64,000 bases of DNA from 38-11 sp964539975 (GTDB lineage: Bacteria > Bacillota > Clostridia > Tissierellales > Dethiosulfatibacteraceae): the NCBI GenBank assembly GCA_964539975.1, contig CAZIKK010000012.1, positions 11,024 through 75,023 on the forward strand, in the 5' to 3' direction. A model generated the notes under the pieces. It ran no database searches. It was not told the origin of the DNA and saw nothing but the letters and a program-made list of their open reading frames with translations. The stretch's first letter is position 1. Every line of letters begins with the position of its first letter. Shown one piece after another: positions 8,882 to 17,786 of this stretch. The translations under genes and the position numbers were made by a program.

Positions 8882-9997
8882 ATGTCGTTACATATTTTTA
8901 AATACAGTTTTAAATCTTTGGTGAAAGACAAAATGGCGTTGTTCTGGATGATGTTCTTTCCCATTATCATGGCCACTTTCTTCAACTTGGCCTTTCAAAA
9001 TCTAGCTATGGAATCCGGGTTTGAAAAAATCGAAATGGCAATCACCACAGATCAGGAAATGCCAGTGGGGCTGGAAGAAGCCATGAATGAAAGCAATCTA
9101 TTCACAATTGCTTATATGACAGAGGAACAGGCAAAAGAACACTTGGCCGATCAAACCATTACTGGATACTTGAAAAACGAGAATGGCTTGGAGATGATCA
9201 TACTGGATTCAGGGTTGAACCAGTCGATATCAAAAGTTTTTCTTGACAACTATCTGCAAGTGTCCACAACGGTTTATGGAATCATAGAAGGCAACCCACA
9301 AATAATGGAAACGGACTTTTTAGAGAACATTCATCCTGGACAAAGTTATCTTCAAGAAGCCCCTATGAATCATTCCATGAATCCTGTAGTCATCTATTTT
9401 TACGCATTGTTGGCCATGACCTGTCTTTTTTCCGCTATCGCAGGAAGTGCCAGCATCTCGTTGATTCAAGCAAACCAGTCGGATGTGGCTGTCAGAATCA
9501 ATGTCGCACCCACACATAAACTGAAAGCATTTCTTTCCATGACAGGGGCAACGGTTATTTTTCAAATGGCATCAGCAATGATACTCATTTTTTACATCAC
9601 ACAGATATTGAAAGTTGAGTTTGGAGATAGAATTTTGCATATCATGGCTTTATGTTTGGTAGGTTGTTTCACTGGCTTTATGTTTGGAACCTTGTTCGGA
9701 CTTGTAACTAAATTTAAGGCAAGTGTGAAAGATATGTTGATATCCAATATGGTGGTGGTGATGTGTTTCTTATCTGGATTGATGGTCATGCAGATGAAGT
9801 ATCTGGTTCAACAACATGCGCCTATTATTACGTACATCAACCCTGCAAGCTTGATCACCGACGGGCTTTACGCCTTGTATTATTATGACACCTTTGATCG
9901 ATATTCTCAAAACATTGCCTTGTTGGCAGCTTGGGGACTAATCTATTGCACCGCGTGTGTGTTGATATTGAGGAGGCAGAAATATGCAAGTATTTAA
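8882..9997 (+). CDS. ABC-2 type permease, first subunit
   Basis: 371 aa membrane protein. One N-terminal helix (ALFWMMFFPIIMATFFN), an extracytoplasmic domain (~45-165), then five or six helices in the C-terminal half, the usual ABC2_membrane_3 topology. GGAGG precedes the ATG. The next gene overlaps it by 14 bp, so the two permeases are translationally coupled and probably heterodimerise with two copies of the ATPase. Confidence 0.88.
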   Translation: MSLHIFKYSFKSLVKDKMALFWMMFFPIIMATFFNLAFQNLAMESGFEKIEMAITTDQEMPVGLEEAMNESNLFTIAYMTEEQAKEHLADQTITGYLKNENGLEMIILDSGLNQSISKVFLDNYLQVSTTVYGIIEGNPQIMETDFLENIHPGQSYLQEAPMNHSMNPVVIYFYALLAMTCLFSAIAGSASISLIQANQSDVAVRINVAPTHKLKAFLSMTGATVIFQMASAMILIFYITQILKVEFGDRILHIMALCLVGCFTGFMFGTLFGLVTKFKASVKDMLISNMVVVMCFLSGLMVMQMKYLVQQHAPIITYINPASLITDGLYALYYYDTFDRYSQNIALLAAWGLIYCTACVLILRRQKYASI

Positions 9998-11144
9998 GTT
10001 GTTTTATAAAATTATTCCACGAAAGTTTTTTGCGGTATTTGTCATATACACCATCATATTTGTGGGATTGATGGCATTTTTCACAAGAAGCGGAGCGACT
10101 CAGCTGGAGGATGTCTTCGAAATATCGAAGGTTCGAGTTTCTATCATCAATCAGGATCAGTCAGAACTGGCAAACGGGCTGGAAGCATACCTTAATGAAA
10201 TTGCTAGACCAGTGGAAATCCAAGGAGATGAGGAAAGTATCAAAGATGCGTTGTTCTTCAGAGACACAGAGTTTGTTGCCACTATTCCAACAGGTTTTCA
10301 GGATGCCTTTGGTTCGGAAAATCCTAAGAAGATTGAAACCTTGTTCGTGCCAGATGCAGCCAACGCTCAGTATGCCGCAACCATTATCGAAAACTATTTG
10401 AACACGGCACGCCTTTATTTGACGGCTTATCCGGATATGGCGATGGAAGAGATAAATAACCGTATTGTCAGCGACATTTCGGTAGAAGCCAACGTGTCTT
10501 TCTTAAACAAGGTCACAGGTGAAAACTTGTCGGGTCTAAATCTTTACTTCAACTTTTTGTCTTACGTTATGCTTGCTATGCTCATCTCAATGGTGGGACG
10601 GATTATGCTCATATTTAACAATAGGGAAATAAAGATGCGAAACTACTGTGCTCCTTTGAGCATCAAACGATACAATTATCAACTGATCTTCAGCAATTTG
10701 CTGATTGCTTTCATCATTTGGGTGATATTTGTCGGAATGGCATTTGTCCTGAATAGAGATGCTCTGGGCAATGGCGGGTCTATGTTGTTTGTGCTCAACT
10801 CATTGATTTTAACGATTTTGTGCCTGAGTATCGGCTTCTTTGTATCAAGCTTTGCCACGAAAAATTCTATAGATCCTATAGGCAATGTGTTTTCCATGGG
10901 GTTATCGTTCCTAGGTGGGTCGTTTGTACCACAAGCCTTGCTTAGCGACCAACTTCGCACTGTTGGCACATTTAATCCAGTCTTCTGGTATGTGAGAGTC
11001 AACGATACCATTGGGGGTTTGAACGGCGTGGTGGGAGACGCTTGGAACGGAATTGTGTACGGAATGATGGTTCAACTGGCTTTTGCGGTAGCATTCTTTG
11101 CCGTGGCGCTGGTTATCATTAAACAAAAAAGATACGCTCTATAA
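9984..11144 (+). CDS. ABC-2 type permease, second subunit
   Basis: 386 aa, same architecture as the preceding permease: N-terminal helix (FAVFVIYTIIFVGLMAFF), an extracytoplasmic domain (~40-185) and a C-terminal block of about six helices. AGGAGG inside the upstream gene gives the start. Last gene of the exporter operon; its stop codon is directly followed by palindrome copy 2. Confidence 0.88.
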   Translation: MQVFKLFYKIIPRKFFAVFVIYTIIFVGLMAFFTRSGATQLEDVFEISKVRVSIINQDQSELANGLEAYLNEIARPVEIQGDEESIKDALFFRDTEFVATIPTGFQDAFGSENPKKIETLFVPDAANAQYAATIIENYLNTARLYLTAYPDMAMEEINNRIVSDISVEANVSFLNKVTGENLSGLNLYFNFLSYVMLAMLISMVGRIMLIFNNREIKMRNYCAPLSIKRYNYQLIFSNLLIAFIIWVIFVGMAFVLNRDALGNGGSMLFVLNSLILTILCLSIGFFVSSFATKNSIDPIGNVFSMGLSFLGGSFVPQALLSDQLRTVGTFNPVFWYVRVNDTIGGLNGVVGDAWNGIVYGMMVQLAFAVAFFAVALVIIKQKRYAL

Positions 11145-11145
11145 A

Positions 11146-11186
11146 AACCAAAAAACAAAAGGGACGGTTCCTTTTGTTTTTTGGTT
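11146..11186 (+). repeat. GGGACGGTTCC palindromic element, copy 2
   Basis: Palindrome centred at 11166, core plus 3 matching flanking bases on each side (AAC/GTT). It starts 2 bp after the permease stop and is oriented with that operon; likely its terminator. Confidence 0.85.
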
Positions 11187-11222
11187 GTGAATCTTATGTC
11201 ACACATCAACTACACTTGTCAT

Positions 11223-11250
11223 TGATGAGAAGATTCTATAATGGTATAAT
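11223..11250 (+). promoter_or_regulatory. Sigma-A promoter of the LevR-type gene
   Basis: TTGATG, 16 bp, then an extended -10 (TGGTATAAT). A second TATAAT at 11237 is an alternative with TTGTCA at 11216 but only 15-bp spacing. Confidence 0.5.
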
Positions 11251-11327
11251 AAATTGGAAAATGTTTTCCTTATTAAAGTTTAAGGTTAATAGAATGAGTT
11301 TTAGTTGAATGATTGGTTGAGGTGGAT

Positions 11328-14150
11328 ATGTTAAGGAAAGAAAAAATCTATCAGAGACTTAAAGAACTATGCTTGCCTGTTGAACTAGTTGATATTCGAA
11401 AGGATATTGCGGGTTTTGATGCGGAAACGATTGGACAAGATGTAGGTGTTTCAAGGAATAACACAAGCAAAGAGTTGCATAATCTGTTAAGGGAAGGAAG
11501 AGTCATAAAAATAAAGGGAAGGCCTGTACGATTTTTTGATAGGGAACGATTAGAAGAGTTGATCGATGTCTCTATCCAAGAGGAGTCTATTGTAGTAGCA
11601 TCTTTTAAAGAATTAATCGAACAGGAGAAACAAAACATACGTATTGCAGAAGCAGATAGCAAGACTTTCAATAAAATAATTGGGTATAACGAAAGTCTGG
11701 AATTATGCATCAAGCAAGCAAAAGCGGCTATCTTGTATCCACCAAAAGGCTTGCATACATTGCTGATTGGATCCACAGGTGTAGGGAAGACCACTTTTGC
11801 TGAGATGATGTATCATTTTGCCATTGAAATGGGCACAATTAAGAAGACTGCGAAATTCAATGTATTTAATTGTGCAGATTATTCTGACAATCCCCAGCTT
11901 ATTATGTCCCAACTTTTTGGGCATATTAAAGGGGCCTTTACTGGAGCGGATAAGGATAAAGTGGGCTTGATTGAACATGCCAACGGTGGAATCTTGCTTT
12001 TGGATGAAATACATCGACTTTCCCCAGAAAGCCAAGAGATGTTATTTTCTTTGATTGACAAAGGGACATTTAGGAGATTAGGAGAAACTGAAATAACGAG
12101 AAAGTCATCTATTTTACTTGTTGGTGCGACTACTGAAAAGATCAAATCTAGTTTACTTAAGACGTTCTTGAGACGGATCCCTACAATTATCAAAATCCCA
12201 GAAATTGAAGAAAGACCAATAGAGGAACGATTCGAACTGGTGACTCAATTTTTCATGAACGAGGCAAAGGTTTTGAAGGCGCCTATCCATGTTAGCAGAG
12301 AAGTGCTCAAGGCTTTCTTGGTATATGATTGCCCTGGAAATATTGGACAGTTAAAAGCAGACGTCCAACTGACGTGTGCCAGAGGTTATTTGGAATCCAA
12401 ATCATATAACAAGAGAGAAATCACAATAGACGCTTCCCTTCTTTACGAACACATCTCGAGAGGATTGACAAAAGAAGATAGAACACAAGAGAATGTATTA
12501 GACTTGCTACCCTCGTCATCAAATGCTTTTGTGGAGTTCACAGGGAAAGATCAATTGCCTTTCACAACTATTGACGAATATAATATATCTCAAGATCTTT
12601 ATAGAACAATCAATTACAGATTTTCAAAATATCATAATAAAGGATACTCAAAAGAACAAATCCATAGACATATCATCCAAGATATCCATGAACACATAAG
12701 AAATTCGATCAAAAATTTTGAATTGCAGGGAAGTAATCGAGAAGAAGAGCTTTTCAAGGTGATCAGTCCAAAAGTCTATCACTCTGTAGAAGGTGCATTT
12801 AAAGAAGTTTACAAGAAGTTCAGACTGTCTATCAGCAAAAAAGTTTTTATTGCTTTGTGTCTACATTTAAGTTCTTACTTAGATCGAGTTTTCGAAGGCA
12901 AGACAATTTCCTATCCTAGTATTCTTCATTTAAGAGACGGTAGCCCTGTTGATTATTGCATTTCTAAATATGTGGTGGATTATTTATCTGAAAAACTGAA
13001 GATTGACATCCCTAAAGAAGAAATTGATATTATTTCGATGATTCTATCTTCTGATTACAGTTTAAACGAGAAGGAGGATCAGAGTATCGGAGTGATCGTA
13101 TTAGCACATGGGAAAAATACGGCATCCAGCATGGCAGATACAGCGAATACTTTGCTAGGGACGGATCACTGTAAAGCGATTAATATGTCCTTGGATAGAA
13201 AGGTTGAAGATGTCTTAAATGAAGCCATTGTGTTGGTGGAAAGAGAGAATAGGGGAAAAGGGGTCTTGTTGATGGTGGACATGGGTTCTTTGACTGCATT
13301 CTCGGATATTATCACTCAAAAAACACGGATTCCTACAAAATCTATTGAAATGGTTTCCACACCATTGGTATTAGAGGCGGTTAGAAAAGCGATGATGCCA
13401 GGAGTAGATCTTGAATTTGTTTATAATGATATTATGAGTGCAAACCCATATATCGGGCGTCTCATCACTGAAGAAATCAAACAGAAATCAACGAAAAAAG
13501 GAAAAAAGATTATCACATCTTGCTTCACAGGTCAGGGAAGTGCAATTAAATTGATGCAGTTCATACGCAATGCAATCCCCTTTTTAGATGAATATCAGAT
13601 TGATTTGGAACCAATGTGCTATGATGAACACTTTCATGAACAAATTAAAGAAACATCCGATATTGTGGCTATTGTTGGGACACTTGATATGAAAATTCCA
13701 AATGTGCCGTATATATCCATTGATGAGATCATTATAGGAAATGGTTTGGAAAAACTCGAGTCCATCATCTCTGGAGAAAACACGAATAAAGAGCACCAGG
13801 AACTGGACACACAGAAAATCATTCAATTATTGGAAGATACGCTGACATTTTTGAATCCAACTAAGGCGTATGAAGTTGCTAACAATGTGTTTTATAATAT
13901 AATTGAAGAGATTGACAACAAAAACCTTCAGAGATTACGCTTTGGATTTCTGTTTCATATTTGTGATATGATTGAAAGGCAAGTATCGGGAGAAGCGTTG
14001 GCTTATAACAATATTGATGCTTGCATTCAATCAAATCAGGATATGTACAACATGTTAAGAAAGCAGTTTGTTCCTATTGAAGAAATGTTTGGGCTGGAAG
14101 TGGCTGATACAGAAATTGGTTATATTATTGATTTGTTTAATACACAATAA
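11328..14150 (+). CDS. levR: LevR-type sigma-54 activator with PRD and PTS domains
   Basis: 940 aa activator controlled by PTS phosphorylation. Order: N-terminal winged helix (~15-75), sigma-54 AAA+ domain with Walker A GSTGVGKTT (148-156), GAFTGA loop (202-207) and Walker B GGILLLDEIHR; PRD1 (~400-520, KYHNKGYSKEQIHRH); mannose-type EIIA domain with His594 (VIVLAHGK); Gat-like EIIB domain with Cys732 (TSCFTGQGS); and a C-terminal PRD2 (FLFHICDMIERQ). I chose ATG 11328 (GAGGTGG just upstream, short spacing) over TTG 11313, which has no ribosome site. It faces a -24/-12 promoter 97 bp beyond its stop, so it surely drives the PTS operon at 14416-24461, in the way LevR drives levanase/fructose PTS operons. 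Confidence 0.95.
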   Translation: MLRKEKIYQRLKELCLPVELVDIRKDIAGFDAETIGQDVGVSRNNTSKELHNLLREGRVIKIKGRPVRFFDRERLEELIDVSIQEESIVVASFKELIEQEKQNIRIAEADSKTFNKIIGYNESLELCIKQAKAAILYPPKGLHTLLIGSTGVGKTTFAEMMYHFAIEMGTIKKTAKFNVFNCADYSDNPQLIMSQLFGHIKGAFTGADKDKVGLIEHANGGILLLDEIHRLSPESQEMLFSLIDKGTFRRLGETEITRKSSILLVGATTEKIKSSLLKTFLRRIPTIIKIPEIEERPIEERFELVTQFFMNEAKVLKAPIHVSREVLKAFLVYDCPGNIGQLKADVQLTCARGYLESKSYNKREITIDASLLYEHISRGLTKEDRTQENVLDLLPSSSNAFVEFTGKDQLPFTTIDEYNISQDLYRTINYRFSKYHNKGYSKEQIHRHIIQDIHEHIRNSIKNFELQGSNREEELFKVISPKVYHSVEGAFKEVYKKFRLSISKKVFIALCLHLSSYLDRVFEGKTISYPSILHLRDGSPVDYCISKYVVDYLSEKLKIDIPKEEIDIISMILSSDYSLNEKEDQSIGVIVLAHGKNTASSMADTANTLLGTDHCKAINMSLDRKVEDVLNEAIVLVERENRGKGVLLMVDMGSLTAFSDIITQKTRIPTKSIEMVSTPLVLEAVRKAMMPGVDLEFVYNDIMSANPYIGRLITEEIKQKSTKKGKKIITSCFTGQGSAIKLMQFIRNAIPFLDEYQIDLEPMCYDEHFHEQIKETSDIVAIVGTLDMKIPNVPYISIDEIIIGNGLEKLESIISGENTNKEHQELDTQKIIQLLEDTLTFLNPTKAYEVANNVFYNIIEEIDNKNLQRLRFGFLFHICDMIERQVSGEALAYNNIDACIQSNQDMYNMLRKQFVPIEEMFGLEVADTEIGYIIDLFNTQ

Positions 14151-14187
14151 CACAAAGTGATACACAAGAGGATAATGGAACACAGTT

Positions 14188-14220
14188 AGAAAGAGAGCAA
14201 GCAAGGGTGCTTTCTTTTTT
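14188..14220 (+). terminator. Weak terminator after levR
   Basis: AGAAAG pairs with CTTTCT, plus an inner CA/TG after a bulge, followed by a T run (14215-14222). Stem is short; activator sites for LevR could instead occupy this stretch, but I see no clear inverted repeat for that. Confidence 0.4.
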
Positions 14221-14246
14221 TTACTTATGGGATAAGATACACATTA

Positions 14247-14263
14247 TGGCATCATTATTGCAA
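14247..14263 (+). promoter_or_regulatory. Sigma-54 (-24/-12) promoter of the PTS operon
   Basis: TGGCAT-N5-TTGCAA with GG and GC exactly 12 bp apart, matching the consensus TGGCAC-N5-TTGCA with one change. Predicted transcript start near 14272, giving a ~144-nt leader before the EIIA start. Confidence 0.88.
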
Positions 14264-14271
14264 AATTAGTG

Positions 14272-14378
14272 TTGTTAGAATCAGAATAGAGCGAACTATT
14301 CTTCAAGCGGTTAGATTTGTGACATGGATAACCAAGAAAGGAGGTTGTGTGAGTTTTGAAATCAGTTGATTCTAACAA
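14272..14378 (+). promoter_or_regulatory. Structured leader of the PTS operon (12-bp inverted repeat)
   Basis: TTGTTAGAATCA (14272-14283) and its exact complement TGATTCTAACAA (14367-14378) bracket 83 nt. The left arm coincides with the predicted 5' end of the sigma-54 transcript. The pairing would close the leader shortly before the EIIA ribosome site. Confidence 0.5.
14349..14369 (+). CDS. Possible leader mini-ORF (6 codons, MSFEIS)
   Basis: GTG start four bases after a very strong AGAAAGGAGG site that serves no other gene. The stop codon is the first triplet of the right arm of the leader inverted repeat, so a translating ribosome would melt that arm. Speculative; could be chance. Confidence 0.3.
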   Translation: MSFEIS

Positions 14379-14415
14379 AAAGACAAAAATATTTTATTGA
14401 AGATGGGGTAATGGA

Positions 14416-14832
14416 ATGATTGGTGTATTAGTAGTAACTCATGGAAAATTTGGAGAAGCCTTAGTCAAGAGCGCAGAGTTGATTATTGGAGAACAGAAAG
14501 AGGTGATCTCGCTAGGCCTCGAACTAGGAGATGATGTGGCTCAACTTCAAAAGGATGTTGAAAAAGCGATAAATAGGCTTGAAAAAGGGAAAGGAGTGAT
14601 AGTTTTAACCGATCTATTCGGAGGGAGTCCTTCAAACGTAAGCGCATCAACACTGAATCATTTGGATTTTAAGTTACTAACGGGAATTAATATGCCAATG
14701 TTATTGGAAGTGTTGACAACAAGAGAGTATGTGGAGATTGATGAGTTGGTAAATTCCGCCATGGCGGTTGGGATGGAAGGGATTAGAGACTTAAACAAAT
14801 TAATCAATAACAAGAGCGAGGTGTTAGAATGA
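14416..14832 (+). CDS. PTS mannose-family EIIA
   Basis: 138 aa cytoplasmic phosphocarrier. Active-site His9 lies in VLVVTHGKFGEAL, and the FGGSPSN loop is typical of the Man/Fru/Sor family. It takes phosphate from HPr (probably the one at 22476) and passes it to EIIB. First gene of a sigma-54-controlled operon; overlaps the EIIB gene by 4 bp. Start: GGGGTA before ATG, a moderate ribosome site. Confidence 0.95.
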   Translation: MIGVLVVTHGKFGEALVKSAELIIGEQKEVISLGLELGDDVAQLQKDVEKAINRLEKGKGVIVLTDLFGGSPSNVSASTLNHLDFKLLTGINMPMLLEVLTTREYVEIDELVNSAMAVGMEGIRDLNKLINNKSEVLE

Positions 14833-15302
14833 GTATTGTGTTAACTAGAATTGATGATCGTTTGATCCATGGGCAAGTGATGACAGCGTGGGTAAGGCAT
14901 ACAAAAGCGAATCGAATCATCATAGTGGATGATGGTGTGGCAAAAGATCCTTTTTTACAAAAAGTCATGAAAATGGCTGCACCAAGCGACATAAAAGTAG
15001 ATGTTTACACCATAGAGGAAGGGACAGAAGCATTATTAAAAAAATTTGACGATAAAGAAAACGTTATCATACTCGTCAAGAACCCTAAAACAGTGGCCAG
15101 TTTAATAGAAGGTGGCGCACCTATCCAAAAGATTGTAGTAGGTGGAATGGCTGCAAGTGCAGGCAGGAAAAAGTTTTACAAGAATATTTCGGCATCTGAG
15201 GAAGAGAAAGAAATATTCAAGACTTTATTGGAGAAGGAGGTAGATATCCATATTCAAATTGTACCTGACAACAAGCCAATCGCAATCAAAAATCTTTTGT
15301 AA
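14829..15302 (+). CDS. PTS mannose-family EIIB
   Basis: 157 aa. Active-site His14 in the family signature RIDDRLIHGQVMTAW. Transfers phosphate from EIIA to the sugar as it passes through IIC-IID. Separate IIA and IIB polypeptides, as in the Sor/Lev type rather than the fused ManX type. ATGA overlap with EIIA indicates translational coupling. Confidence 0.95.
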   Translation: MSIVLTRIDDRLIHGQVMTAWVRHTKANRIIIVDDGVAKDPFLQKVMKMAAPSDIKVDVYTIEEGTEALLKKFDDKENVIILVKNPKTVASLIEGGAPIQKIVVGGMAASAGRKKFYKNISASEEEKEIFKTLLEKEVDIHIQIVPDNKPIAIKNLL

Positions 15303-15356
15303 TATGTTTGACTAAAGTATCATCTAACATTTCGTAGAATAATAAGGAGGATTAAA

Positions 15357-16118
15357 ATGCAAATTAATGTTTTTCAAGCTTTTCTTATTGGACTCTTATA
15401 TTATGCGGCACAATCAACCTGGTTTGCAGGAGTTGGTTTTTATACGCTGTATCGGCCTTTGGTAAATGGTTTCATTGTGGGTTTGATATTAGGAGATCCA
15501 GTTCAAGGGACAATTGTTGGAGCGTCTATCAACTTGATGTATCTAGGGTTTATTTCTGCTGGAGGAGCTTTGCCAGGTGACCCTTCTATGGCAGGAATCT
15601 TGGGAACAGCATTGGCTATTTCAGCAGGAGTGGATTCACAGGCAGCTGTCGCCCTAGCAGTACCTTTAGGTATACTAGGGACCATTGTTTGGGTAACAAG
15701 GATGACAGTGGATTCAGTCTTTATCCATTGGTTGGATCAACGTGCAGAAGTGGGTGATATAAACAAAATCGGGTTTATCCATGTTATTCCAGCACAAATA
15801 CTATTGCTTATTATTACTTTCATACCGGTTTTCTTAGCTACTCTGTATGGACCTCAAGCTGTGGAATCAGCGTTGGCATTTTTGGGAGCTAATGTGGTGG
15901 GTGCACTAAATACAGTTGGTGGTATTATGCCTGCGTTAGGTATAGCAATGAACCTTAAGGCGATTTTTAAAGGTGATAACCGAATATTTTTCTTCTTGGG
16001 ATTCTTCCTTGCGGTATACCTTCACCTAGACATTATTGCCATTGCGCTATTTGGAGCAATAGCTGCAATTGTATACATGCAGATTAATAAAGACAAAGGA
16101 GTTGTGAATAATGAGTGA
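15357..16118 (+). CDS. PTS mannose-family EIIC
   Basis: 253 aa membrane component with about six to seven helices. Family motifs include GLILGDPVQGTIVGA, the GGALPGDPSMAGILGTA region and GAIAAI near the end. With IID it forms the sugar channel. AAGGAGG seven bases before ATG. Overlaps IID by 8 bp. Confidence 0.94.
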   Translation: MQINVFQAFLIGLLYYAAQSTWFAGVGFYTLYRPLVNGFIVGLILGDPVQGTIVGASINLMYLGFISAGGALPGDPSMAGILGTALAISAGVDSQAAVALAVPLGILGTIVWVTRMTVDSVFIHWLDQRAEVGDINKIGFIHVIPAQILLLIITFIPVFLATLYGPQAVESALAFLGANVVGALNTVGGIMPALGIAMNLKAIFKGDNRIFFFLGFFLAVYLHLDIIAIALFGAIAAIVYMQINKDKGVVNNE

Positions 16119-16938
16119 AAACACAAACCCCAAAAAGAGAGTTAAACGATCAGACATTATTAAATCATGGTTGATATGGTTATTCTTCTCTCATGCTTGT
16201 TATAACTATGAGCGTCTTCAAGCCGGAGCTTTTGCGCATAGTATGACGCCTATTATCAAAAGATTGTACAGTACAAAAGAAGAATATGCGGAAGCTTTGA
16301 AACGACACTTGGTGTTTTTCAATACGGAACCAAATGTAGGAACAATTATACATGGAATAACAATTGCGATGGAAGAAGAAAAAGCCAATGGCGTCCCGAT
16401 TGATGATGAAGCGATCAATTCAATAAAGACAGGTTTAATGGGACCGCTTGCTGGAATAGGAGATACCTTGACACAGGGAACCATTACGCCCATTCTATTA
16501 TCTCTTGGTTTAGGAATCGCATTAGAAGGAAACGTTTTAGGACCTATATTGTATGTGGTGTTGATTGCAATTTCGATTATAGGAATTTCCTATGTTCTTT
16601 GGATGCAAGGATACAACTTGGGTACGAAGGCTGTGGAACAAATCCTTGAAGGTGGAATATTCAATAAGGTAATCTCAGGCGCGGGTATTCTGGGATGTAC
16701 AGTGATAGGAGCATTGATAGCTCGCTATGTTTCATTATCCACACCGGTCGTGATAAATGTTGGAGAGACAGCAATTGCACTTCAAGCAGATGTGTTGGAT
16801 AGAATAATCCCTGGTATCCTCCCATTAGCTTTGACACTTGGTGTTTATCGTCTTTTGAATAAAGGAATGAACCCAATGAAGATACTTGTGATTATTCTTA
16901 TTGTAGGTATCGTAGGTAGTTTAATAGGGATTATCTAG
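16111..16938 (+). CDS. PTS mannose-family EIID
   Basis: 275 aa. Typical IID start (WLFFSHACYNYERLQAGAFAHSM), central GPLAGIGDTLTQGTI motif and C-terminal helices. Membrane partner of EIIC. The substrate is not evident from sequence; family members carry hexoses, sorbose or amino sugars, and the neighbours here do not match any of those standard sets. Confidence 0.94.
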   Translation: MSENTNPKKRVKRSDIIKSWLIWLFFSHACYNYERLQAGAFAHSMTPIIKRLYSTKEEYAEALKRHLVFFNTEPNVGTIIHGITIAMEEEKANGVPIDDEAINSIKTGLMGPLAGIGDTLTQGTITPILLSLGLGIALEGNVLGPILYVVLIAISIIGISYVLWMQGYNLGTKAVEQILEGGIFNKVISGAGILGCTVIGALIARYVSLSTPVVINVGETAIALQADVLDRIIPGILPLALTLGVYRLLNKGMNPMKILVIILIVGIVGSLIGII

Positions 16939-16988
16939 CACTTGGTTAGAAAGAATAACCATTCTTTTAAAATAAGAAGGAGGACATG

Positions 16989-17771
16989 ATGAAAAGAAGA
17001 ATGAACAATATTTTTAAAAGTGACGGCAAAGCTGTAGTACTTGCGATGGACCATGGAAATGGCATGAATGTGTTGCCTGAGTTAAATGACACGGGAGAGG
17101 TGTTAAGAAAGTGTGTAGCGGGTGGAATTGATGCCATACTAACAACGTATGGGATTATCAGCACCTTCCAGAAAGAATTGGAGAATATAGGAATTATCTT
17201 GAGAGTTGACAGTGGAACATCGTTTCTGTATCAGGCACACGACAAAAGCATGGAAATCAATCATTCAATTGAGGATGCTATTCGGATTGGAGCAGATGCC
17301 GTTTTATGTATGGGTTTCCCAGGAGCAAAAAATGAAGATGTAACGTTGAAAGGATTAGCACGATTGACAGGTGAAGCTTCAAAATGGAATTTTGTGGTTG
17401 GAGCGGAAATGCTTCCAATGGGATTTGAAGGCGGAGAAGGATCAAGAAGCCCTGAAAACTTGGCCTTTGCGTGCAGGATAGGCGCTGAGCTAGGAGCAGA
17501 TTTCATAAAAACAGATTATTCAGGCGATGTAGAAGGATTCAAAAAAGTGGTCCAAGGTTGTTACAAACCGGTTCTGGTTTTAGGCGGTGGAACGACGAAG
17601 GCAGAAAAAGATTTGTTGATGATGGTGAAAGGCGCTATGGATGCTGGAGCCAAAGGTGTAATAATGGGAAGAAACATTTGGAAACATCCTGCACCAGATA
17701 AGTTAGTAGCGGCTATTGTAGCGATAGTCCATGAAAATGCAGAGGTGGATGACGCACTTAAGCTGATTTAA
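16989..17771 (+). CDS. Class I (DhnA/LsrF-like) sugar-phosphate aldolase
   Basis: 260 aa TIM-barrel aldolase of the DhnA/Fba-class-I group. LAMDHGNG near the start and the Schiff-base Lys (~174) in FIKTDYSGD are visible, and VLGGGTTKAEKD plus GAKGVIMGRNIWKHP form the phosphate site. Expected to cleave or condense a phosphorylated ketose, releasing an aldehyde. ATG 16989 has AAGGAGG at five bases; ATG 16986 is too close to it. The AOR gene follows after 15 bp, which suggests that the aldehyde product is the AOR substrate (inference). Confidence 0.87.
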   Translation: MKRRMNNIFKSDGKAVVLAMDHGNGMNVLPELNDTGEVLRKCVAGGIDAILTTYGIISTFQKELENIGIILRVDSGTSFLYQAHDKSMEINHSIEDAIRIGADAVLCMGFPGAKNEDVTLKGLARLTGEASKWNFVVGAEMLPMGFEGGEGSRSPENLAFACRIGAELGADFIKTDYSGDVEGFKKVVQGCYKPVLVLGGGTTKAEKDLLMMVKGAMDAGAKGVIMGRNIWKHPAPDKLVAAIVAIVHENAEVDDALKLI

Positions 17772-17786
17772 CGAGGTGGTGATTTA

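Noticed and set aside
14272..14378. Attachment sites or insertion-sequence ends in the PTS leader
   Set aside because: The 12-bp inverted repeats enclose only 83 bp without any transposase and coincide with the predicted transcript start; an RNA leader structure explains them better.
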